Source of the DNA: Rhipidocladum racemiflorum
Taxonomy: Eukaryota; Streptophyta; Magnoliopsida; Poales; Poaceae
NCBI GenBank assembly: GCA_036346355.1
Contig: CM070591.1
Coordinates: 37,108,392 to 37,172,391, forward strand
DNA: 64,000 nucleotides
Direction of reading: 5' to 3'
The stretch's first letter is position 1. Every line of letters starts with the position of its first letter. The notes beneath the pieces were generated by a model. That model did not search any database. It was not told the DNA's origin and saw only the letters and a list, made by a program, of their open reading frames with translations. Both the position numbers and the translations under genes were made by a program. This document shows, piece by piece, positions 55,320 to 64,000 of this stretch.

Positions 55320-58300
55320 GGGCTGTAGGTCCTTGGAATGTGTATTTTTAGTGTCATGCTATAGGGTACAACTAAAATGTGATGTGGAATAACTTAGAAA
55401 CATGGCTTAGGTTTTAACTAAAATTTTGTCATAGGATAACAACATTAAAACTTGCAAAAGTGGTATAACTAATCTAAAATTTGACACACATGGATGCACA
55501 GTAGGAAAAGGGTATGGGTATCGTTTCTTTACGCTTAAATGTTGTATTTAAACTTTGATGTTGAATGCTTCATTTGACAATGCATGTTGCTATGTCAATG
55601 AGATAAATGATTGAATTGCTCTTGTTGTTGTGATAAAGTGGGGTTGTGGTGCCGAAGGGTTTCGGTCACCACTTTTGTTAATAGTAAGGGTGTGGTTTGA
55701 CGGTATGGCCGGTTAAAGCCATCACCGAAGAACTATTAACCCCTTGTGGGGAAAGAATGCTTACCTTTTCTATCGTAGATCGGGTAGTTGGCTGGAGACA
55801 AATAGAAGAGTTGATGGTGGTTTTCTTCGGATACTTTTCACCATTCTGATGGTTGGTTTTGGTTGGTCTTCTTGGTTTTTAGTCGCTTGAAATCAAAAGA
55901 AAACTGTTTGGTCTTGGATTTTCGCGGATTGTTCCGTATGCGGTATGTGGTTTTGTCTTCCTTGGTTGAAGATGAAGAAGAAGAGTCTAGTGTTGCGCTT
56001 CTTTTGGTCGTCTTTCCAGCTTTGATGCTTAGTTTGTTGATTGCTTTATGGGGAGAAGCATTCAATTTATTCTTGTGTTTGTCTTTCTCCGTGGTCAAAA
56101 GAGTTATTGCGGCGTTATGCCAGACTTGGTTGTCAGGGCTGAAGTTCTGTGGCTTTGTAGGAGTAAATGGTGTTTGATTTCGTCATTTTATTGGTTTGAG
56201 AAATCATCTTTGAAAGCCCTTCTTGTTTTGTGAAAGTTTGGGTTTTGGTGTTAAGGTTTTATTTGAAATGGATTACTTGATCGCTTGGTTCCCTTTCAAG
56301 AAAATTGTGTTTCAACCATTTTCCTCTATGGGAGTCTTTGAGATTGAAAAGAGTTTTGGAGAATTTCCTCTTGCATGATCAAGTTTGGGTTTGTCTCATT
56401 GCAACTTTGAGAGTCAAGCTTCTTTGTGAGTTTTGGTTGAGTATTAAAAGAAAAAAAATGCTGCAAATAAAATAAGTATTCGTTTGACTAAAATTACTTG
56501 TCAAAAGTGAAAATTGTTGTTTAGCATGTTATGTAGTATGTACCAATGTTGTTTATGGAATGACGTATTGTTAAGTTAATTTGCGAGTTGAAACAATTAA
56601 ATGTAATTGTTACCTTTAGCTTAAGATTAGGTGAACCTCTAGTGATGTAGAGTACCCCATAGTGGGAATGATTAAATGCGTTAATGTACATGCTTAGAAT
56701 CTTTTGCCATGCTTTAAAAGTGCTTATGATCCTTGTTAATGTTAAAAGTTTAAACCTTGATGCATAGTTAGAACATTAAGATGATGTAAATTAATGATAC
56801 TGTTAAAGAAACCTTGCTGATTGTTTAAAGATGTTCTAATCTAACGGGTTAATAGAGAAATTTAATCATGTTGACTAGTGGCTTTAATTTGGAAGTTGAT
56901 TAGAGTTGCTATTTATGTTGTTGCAACCTACTAGTATATTTGGAAGTATGCAGTTGTGTCTCTACAATGCTAGTATTGATATCAATTGAGAAGACATACG
57001 CCTTATTGTTATTGATGTTGTTAAGGGCAGTGTTAATGCTAGTATTCAATTTTTTTTTAAATAGTTGGAATATGTTGTGTGGTGGTAATTTTGTTATCAC
57101 CTTTGTATAGGGTAGCTAAAAGTAATGTTGTTGGTTGATGAACATGCCCATTTGTTGTTATTGATGACTAAGTAGTGGTGGTAACTGCTTAGATTACTCG
57201 TTGGAAAACCATGGTTAAATAGAGAAAAATTTTAACATGTTGCGATGGAATGAGCTTTGGATAATTAACATGATAAATGATCTTATCCTTAATGAAAGTA
57301 TAACTTAGTGTCTCACTTACGAATTCTTCCCTGTGGAGATAATATTTACATGTTGAAGTCGTTGTTTAACTGAATAAGGTTCGGTTGTCGAGACGTGAAT
57401 ATATAGGAGGTATGAAATTTATATGTTGATCTTGCTGAAAGATTTGTTGAAGTATTATGTTTCAAATTTAGAATAAGAAGTATTATGATTCGGTGATCCG
57501 TGGGGATCATGTCAATATAGTCTTGGTTGGGTTCCTTTTTGATAAGCATCTTAAACCCTAATTAAAAGTGTTGGGAATGGTAACTAGAGAAAGAATTTGT
57601 TGTGAAGCTTTTGGTTTAATTGTGTTGGGGCTTCTTAGGGAGTAAATGGTGATTATTGAAGTCTTTAATGGAAAGCGTAGTGGAGTACTAGAGATGGTTC
57701 TTTTTATGCTGAGCTTGTGTTCAAAAGCTTTTGGACTGGTTTGGTTGTTTGCCATTTTGGTTGAAGGGTTTTCGGTCAAGGTGTTCCATATGTTGTTTTT
57801 CAGAGTTTCCCTAAAACTTGTAGAAATTGGTGCAAATACTTGGTTTTGGCTAATTTGTTTTGTTGGTGCTATGAGTATGGATTTACACCCCAAAAGTTTT
57901 TTTTGAGTCGATCGCGCCCTTTCGCGTTCGCACTGAATTATCTTTGGAATTAATTTTAAAAGGAAGCAGATGGTCATAAAGGGTTGTGTTGGAAACTTTG
58001 GAGTTAAGCCCTTGATGTGTAACTCTGTTTGGCTAGAGTTGGAGTCATTTGGAAAATGTGTCTAGTGTGCGGATGTTTCACAAGTCTGGATTTTTATGAA
58101 TATTTCATAAGTGAATTTGGTTAGTGAAGAGTTTTCTTTTGGGATTGAGTTTCCCTCTTTTTTGATAAAATTTATGGCGGTTGTGTGTGCAGATGTTTGA
58201 CTTTGGAGTCGATGTTCTGTTCCAAAGGGGTTGAGTTTGATTTTGCGAGGTGTTGCAAGGTTAGTTTTAAATGGATGATGGGTTTTCACACGATGTGGCG

Positions 58301-59647
58301 TTTTGTTGTTAACGATGTTGCCGTCATAGTCTATATGATTTAGCGCAACCGTCAGTGTTATGTGTATTTTAATCATGTGATACCGAGGAAGAAGTCTTTT
58401 GGTGAATGACTTTTCGGTATAGTTGTTATATGATAAATGAATGGTGAAAAGTAAACAAGACATCGTGTATAGATGTTAAATGATAAAAGAGTCGTTGAGC
58501 CAGGTCAGTGAGAAAGTCATATATGGAAATATGACTATTCCGGAGTGCTCTTGAATAATGTGCATTCATGTCATGAAACGAGATTTCCCTTGCTTTCTAG
58601 TATGAAAAGAAAAGAATGAATAATTTCTGGTGTTGGTTGTGGTGATGGGATTTGTGTTTCCTTTGCGTTTTGGCTTAGGAAATTAAAATGAATACTATCT
58701 GGTTGTTGTCGAATCCTTTCCAAATTGGTTTTAGCGCTTTGGGGTTAGAGTTGTTGGATGAAGGCCACTTGGGTTCATGTTTATGGTTGAGCTCACTCAA
58801 TGATTGTGCTCTTTATCGTGGTCCTTTGAGTGGAAGGTTGTGTATGACTCAATGCAAACCTTCGTGGAGAATTGTGTCATTGAGATGTTCTCCAGTAGGG
58901 TTGATTAGATTATTAGTGGACCACTTGGTGGTTGCTAGTAATTGTTTTCCTTTTCAGAGTGTATTGGACCTTTCTGTTGCTGAGGTTGAACGAGGTTGTG
59001 TCAACCGTAGCGATCTTGTTTGGTTGTTACATTTTCTTGCGAGTTTAAGGACCCTGATTGTAAGGTGGGCCTTTTCCTTTAGGCGGTAGTGTTGGGTATT
59101 GGTCTTTTGTAAAAGAGCAATCTTTTGCAAGGTGTTAGCCGATTGTTCAAGCAGTTGGTAGTCTTGAAGTGTTATGTCTTGCTTGGTTCGCGTCGTCTAG
59201 AATATGACGAACCGCAGTAGAGAGGTTGAGATGTGAAAGCACTTTTGTGCGTGGGAGCTGAAGAGGGTTCTAGAGGTTGGTGCCGTGTTCTTCTGAGGAG
59301 AAACATCGGTTAAAGGGATCGGACACTTTAGGGCCAAGGAATGCATAAAAATGAGGAATATGAGACCGTTTCCTTTCATTGTCAGCTTAGGAAGTTATCC
59401 TTTTGCTTGGGACGTTCTGAATCCTTATGTTTGTACTCGGTGTTTCAAAGTGGAGTAAGAATTCTGGCAAGTTTTGAATGTGAGTTATCTTTAGAGCTGT
59501 TAGTCTTTGATCCTTAGCTCCTTGCTTCTGAGTGCTGGCTGGTGCAAATCGTAGGGGCTTCTAAGCGGGTTCTGAGGCGTGAACCATAGCTCTCTTCGAT
59601 TTGGTTGTTTGCGAAGTGGCGTGTCTCGGATTCGGGGTCGAATCCTG
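55320..59647 (+). other. inner LARD internal region, non-coding
   Basis: About 4.3 kb, AT-rich, with no domain recognised on either strand. The longest stretch that stays open in both LARD copies is 55863-56177 (plus) and its counterpart 63496-63200 (minus), ~100 residues, hydrophobic with EDEEEESS in the middle; the opposite strand is open too. Shared openness at this level may be chance. Confidence 0.7.
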
Positions 59648-59663
59648 TTGAAGGGGGGGAGAA
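59648..59663 (+). other. polypurine tract of the inner LARD
   Basis: TTGAAGGGGGGGAGAA directly before the LTR start TGTGACAACACGG. Confidence 0.8.
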
Positions 59664-61692
59664 TGTGACAACACGGAGTGTCATAATCATATAAAATGTG
59701 GATGTTGAGGTCAAAACATTATAAAATATGTAAACGGAGGTTAAAACTTTACGTTATGCCGTTTATAGCGTGTTTTTCGCCGTTTTCGGGTGTTTGGGCC
59801 TCTCCGGGGGACTTTGGGCCTTGGGGGTTGAGTTGGGCCTCCGATGGAAGGGTTTGGGCCCAGGGGGGACTTTTGGGCAGCCAAATCTGGCCCCCACCCC
59901 TTGGTGCGCCCCAAACTCCCTCTCCCAACCCTAGCCGCCAACCCCTAGCCCTCCTCATGCGCCTCCACCCTTCCCCTTCCTCTCCATCTTCCCCCATGGC
60001 GCCACCACCCCTCTCCTCCCCTCTCCACCTCCCTTGCTTCCCCTAGGGGAGTTGTCCACCTCAACACCTCGAAGATCCGTCCATTGGAGCGCTCCGCGAC
60101 GAGGAGATCCGGTGGATTTGGAGCGAGGAGCGAGGAGCGATCCAGGAGAAGATCTATTGGGTTTTCGGGCGTCAGGCAAAGGTATGGCCATGGGACTCCT
60201 TGGGGTTGGGCTAGGTACTGTTCTAAGGATCAATATCATATTTTTAGATCAATTGGTGGTGCTGAATTTGAGTAGATTGGATTAGATCTAGAAGTTGCCA
60301 CGTCCTCTATTTCGGGCAGCATGAGCAGTCGACCTAGGGCTTAGGTTTTTGCCAATTTAGAGTCGGAATCTTGTCATATGGATGTTGAAGAAGTTGTAGA
60401 TAATTTCATTATCTTTCAGTGGATATAAAGAACGTCCAATTCTGCCCAACCGTTTGAAAGTTATGGTTGTTTTACCGAGCGTGTTAAAATCTGTGATGTG
60501 ATTGGAACAGATCACGGTATTTTGTAGATTAAACAACTTTAGAGTCCGAATCAGTCTTTCCATATACCTAGAGAAAGTTGGGAAATTTCCTAAACTACGC
60601 GAGGATGTACTCGTTTAATTGATTTGGAGTTTAGAACCCGAGTTATGCCTTTTGGAAGGCTGTTGTCCCGACGGGACAGAATCTCTGTTTTTGGGTTTTG
60701 CGAGTAGTTGGCAATGTCGGGGTAGATGAGGGTTTGCGTACTATTTTGTGGACATGATTGTGAGTGTGTGGTATCTATGTGCAGGTGGTGTGACCCCGGG
60801 AGTGCCCTCTTCATCTCGCCAATCCGTCGCCCGTGGTTGAGGCAAGTGTATTGGAATGGGCAGCGGATTGTGGGTTGTTTGATTGATTGAGATTGAAATT
60901 TGAATATATGATATGTTCACATGCCATGCTTTAATGTTTGCCATTGATATGATGAATATGTTTATTATGTGATGATGCCATGTGTTAATGTACAAGTTAT
61001 CCATGATGATGCCATATGTTAATGTACAAGTTATTCATGATGTTGGCATATTTGCATACATGGCATGATACATGGCCCGGGCGGTCAGAAAGTCATAACT
61101 AGTCCGCGGAAGGTCGGTGAGAAAGTTATGACTATTCCGGAGAGCCAATGAGTAAGTCCTACATGATGTGAGATATTATTGCCATGTAAATGTTCTTGTT
61201 GTCCATTGCAATATGCTTGCTGAGTTTCGAACTCACGCTTGTGTTTATGTTGTTTTTCTTAGCTACCATGAAACCGGCATGTAGGTAAAAGGGTTTAGCT
61301 ACACATCTACACGTAGCTCCACACAAATTAGACAGTGTTATCATTTGGAGACATGATAATGAAAGTATTGCCATGAAACTTGGAGAATTGCTTAATTTTG
61401 TGTTCGGTCTTACTATTTGATTTGTTTAGCTCATGAAGTGGTTGAATGCCTTATCCTGGACTTATTTTGTTGCTATGACACATGTTATTGCTGTTTTAGA
61501 TGCTTTCCGTTATGATATAACTTGTGATACTTTGTTGTTGCTCCGAATCATGGAAAAACAAAGGAGATGCTGCCGAAATTTTCGGTATTAGCATTTGTTC
61601 CTTTGCTGTAATTTACTTGTAATTGTGGTATTTAGAGGTTGCTTAGTCTATGTTTGGTAGCATTCGGGCATATTAAATGCCGGGGTGTTACA
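59664..61692 (+). mobile_element. 3' LTR of the inner LARD, with a 202-bp deletion
   Basis: 2029 bp. Colinear with the 5' LTR except that 202 bp between two TACATG repeats (54582-54587 and 54784-54789 in the 5' LTR) are missing, leaving one TACATG. The end GGGGTGTTACA is intact. Confidence 0.92.
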
Positions 61693-61697
61693 CTAGT
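61693..61697 (+). repeat. TSD CTAGT, right copy
   Basis: Matches 53063-53067. Confidence 0.92.
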
Positions 61698-64000
61698 ATT
61701 CCACTGTACTTACCATTTAAACGTTCAATATTCACTATTTACTCATCGAGAAGCCCGTCATAATTCAACCAAGAGCTACATAACCAATTCTTTCTCTAGT
61801 TACCTTTCCCAACACTTATAAATAAAGTTTATGACGATTATCAAAAGACATCCAACCAATACTACCTCATCATGATCCCCACAGACCAACACATCATATA
61901 ACAACGTATTCTATATTTCAAACATAGTACTTCCACGGATACTTAAACGTGATCAACCTATCAATTTTATTCCATCCATACGCAAATATCTTGACAATTG
62001 AAACTTGTTCAATCAATAAATGACTTCAACAAGTAAATATTATCTCTACAAGATAAAATTCGTAAATAGGATTCTAAGATATGCATTCGTTAAGGATAAA
62101 ATCTTGCATCATGATTATTATCCATTGTTCATCCCATCACAACATGTACTCGACATAATACCACAGTTTTACACTTTTCTTCTATTGGATCAATGGTTTC
62201 CAACAATTAACAACACTACCAAGTCATCAATATCAATTGTTTGCATAATCTTAAAAACTGCAACATTACTTTTAGTTACCCTATCCAAAGGCTATAGCAA
62301 ATTGTCACTACTCAACATGCTCCAACTATTTGAAACAAATTGAATGGGTTGGACCATCACAAAGCTCTTACCACAACCGCAAAACCTATGTTTTCCCAAT
62401 TAACACGATACTAGCATTATAGGAACACAACCGTACTTCCTAATAAACTAATAGTTTGCAACATCATAAATAACAACTCTAATCAACTTCCAAGTTAAGG
62501 TCACCAACACGATTAAATCTCTCTATTAACATGTAAAATTAGAATATCTTTAACAACCCGCAAAGTTTCTTTAACAATATCAGCAGTCTACATCATCTTA
62601 ATGTTATAACCATGCATCAGGGTTTAAAACCTTAAACATTATCGGGGGTCATAAGCACTCTTAAAGCGAAGCAACAGATTCTAAGCATGTACATTAATAC
62701 CTTTAATCATTCTCGCTATAGAGTATTCTACAACACTAGTAGCCTTTTTATTCTCAGGCTAAAGATAATAACCGCATTGAATTCTTTCAACTCACAAATT
62801 AACTTAACAATACGTCATTCCATAAACCATATTGGTACATACTACATAACATGCTAAACAACAATTCTCACTATTGACAAACGATTTTAGTCAAAAGACT
62901 ACTTACTTTGTTTGCAGCATTTTATTTTTTTTAAAACTCAACCCAAATTCACACGGAAACTTGACTCTCAAATTTGCAATGAGACAAACCCAAACTTGGT
63001 CATGCAAAAGGAATTCTCCAAAACACTTTTGAATCTCAAGGACTCCCATAGAGGAAAATGGTTGAAACACAATTTTCTCAAAAGGGAACCAAGCGATCAA
63101 GTAATCCTTTTCAAATAAAACCTTAACACCAAACCCCAACCTTTCACGAAACAAGAAGGGGTTTCAAAGATGATTTCTCAAACCAGTAAAATGACGAAAT
63201 CACACACCACCTTCTCCTACAAAGCCATAGAACTTCATCCCTGACAACCAGGTCTGGCATAACGCCGCAATAACTCTTTTGACCTTGGAGAAAGACAAAC
63301 ACAGGAATAAATTGAATGCTTCTCCCCATAAAGCAATCAACAAACTAGGCATCAAAGCTGGAAAGGCGACCAAAAGAAGCGCAACACTAGACTCTTCTTT
63401 TTCGTCTTCAACCAAGGAAGACAAAACCACACACCGCATACGGAACAATCCGCGAAAATGCAATACCAAACAGTTTTTTCTTTTGGTTTCAATCAACTAA
63501 AACCAAGAAAACCAACCAAGACCGACCGTTAGAACGGTAAAGAGCAATTGAAAGAATCCACCACGAACTCTTCTATTCGACTCCAGCCAACTACCCGGTC
63601 TACGACAAAAAGGATAAGCACTCTTATCCCACATGGGTTAATAGTTCTTCAGTGATGGCGCTAACTGGCCACAACGTCAAACCACACCCTTGCTATGAAC
63701 AAAAAGTGGTGATCGAAACCCTTCAGCACCACAACCTCCCTTAATCATTATCACAGGAACAACTCAATCAATTATCTCATAAACATAGTAGCTTACATTA
63801 TCAAATATAGCATTCAACAACAAGGCTTAAATACAACATTTAAGCGTAAGTAACGATACCCATTCCCCTTTCCTACTGTGCATCAGAGTGTGTCAAGTTT
63901 TAAATTAGTTAACCAAACTATTTCAGATTTTAAGGTTATTGCCCTAAGGTCCAATTTTAACAAGTAATCCTATGCCATGTTTCTACTTTTCCAAGTCAAT
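61698..64000 (-). mobile_element. outer LARD internal region, 5' half
   Basis: The minus strand is colinear with 57685 back to about 55390 of the inner copy. Non-coding. The PBS and 5' LTR of this copy are expected just beyond the window. Confidence 0.88.

Larger units (their letters stand above)
53068..61692 (+). mobile_element. inner LARD, plus strand, complete, nested in a same-family copy
   Basis: 5' LTR 53068-55304, PBS TGGTATCAGAGC 55308-55319, internal 55305-59663, purine tract 59648-59663, 3' LTR 59664-61692, flanked by CTAGT. The 4.36-kb internal region has no recognisable gag or pol, the definition of a LARD. PBS type and LTR ends (TGTGACACC...TGTTACA) suggest that a Tekay-lineage element supplied its proteins. 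Confidence 0.95.
48784..64000 (-). mobile_element. outer LARD (non-coding LTR retrotransposon), minus strand, 5' LTR outside window
   Basis: Its 3' LTR is 48784-51001. Internal sequence follows as 51002-53067 and, after the inserted copy, 61698-64000. The internal halves are colinear with 59663-55390 of the inserted copy read backwards, so about 90 bp before its 5' LTR should remain beyond 64000. No gag or pol is present. It is more diverged than the LTR pair of the inner copy, fitting an older age. Confidence 0.9.

Noticed and set aside
1..64000. Host protein-coding gene, tRNA, rRNA or microRNA gene
   Set aside because: I looked on both strands between and inside the elements and found none that could not be assigned to a transposable element. 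TGGTATCAGAGC hits are primer sites, not tRNA genes.

Overview
The window is plant nuclear DNA, most likely from a grass or another monocot, and it is built almost entirely of transposable elements. I see no ordinary host gene, rRNA or tRNA gene, and nothing prokaryotic. The plant call rests on five things: a Sirevirus-type copia element with a multiplied polypurine tract; a Tat-lineage Ty3/gypsy element with an antisense gene; a Tekay/Del chromovirus with TGTAACACC...CCGACA LTRs and an initiator-tRNA-Met primer site; a Mutator-like transposase followed by a plant mobile domain; and large non-coding LTR elements (LARDs). The density of nesting suggests pericentromeric or other heterochromatic DNA. 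The species cannot be named from sequence alone.

Layout of 1-43147. One Tat-lineage gypsy element is the host. Its 5' part lies left of the window and its 3' LTR is 42459-43147. It has been entered repeatedly: (i) a copia element, 1-8256 visible, right target-site copy CAATG; (ii) a solo LTR of the same copia family, 9365-11073, TSD CAGAG; (iii) an old Tekay-like solo LTR, 12620-19861, TSD CGATC, which itself received a younger Tekay-type solo LTR, 13076-16683, TSD GCATT; (iv) a minus-strand Tekay-like solo LTR, 20315-25930, which received an unrelated ~0.8-kb solo LTR, 21857-22663; and (v) a complete ~13-kb Tekay chromovirus, 28032-41095, TSD GAGGT. Between the inserts the host keeps the end of RNase H and a broken integrase on the plus strand. 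On the minus strand it keeps a multi-exon antisense gene running from 27951 down to 12264.

Layout of 43148-48783. The Tat element sits in a ~498-bp direct repeat (43148-~44030). Next comes a decayed Mutator-like element on the plus strand: N-terminal ORF, transposase with two catalytic Asp replaced by Asn, SWIM finger, zinc knuckle, a 29-bp tandem repeat, then a plant mobile domain split by introns.

Layout of 48784-64000. A minus-strand LARD (3' LTR 48784-51001, internal 51002-53067 and 61698-64000) is split by a plus-strand LARD of the same family (53068-61692, TSD CTAGT, PBS at 55308). Neither encodes gag or pol. The result is a large inverted repeat.

The elements are not a working gene set. 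The Tekay element has all domains but seven in-frame TAG codons and two frameshifts. The copia pol has an in-frame stop and a frameshift. The LARDs would need proteins in trans. The most interesting observations are: a three-exon-like layout shared by four diverged LTR families, with a GC splice donor at the matching place in three of them; a conserved palindromic stem in front of the third exon; a strong bias of nonsense changes toward CAG to TAG across unrelated elements, as expected from loss of CHG methylation marks by deamination; and the spliced antisense gene of the Tat element.
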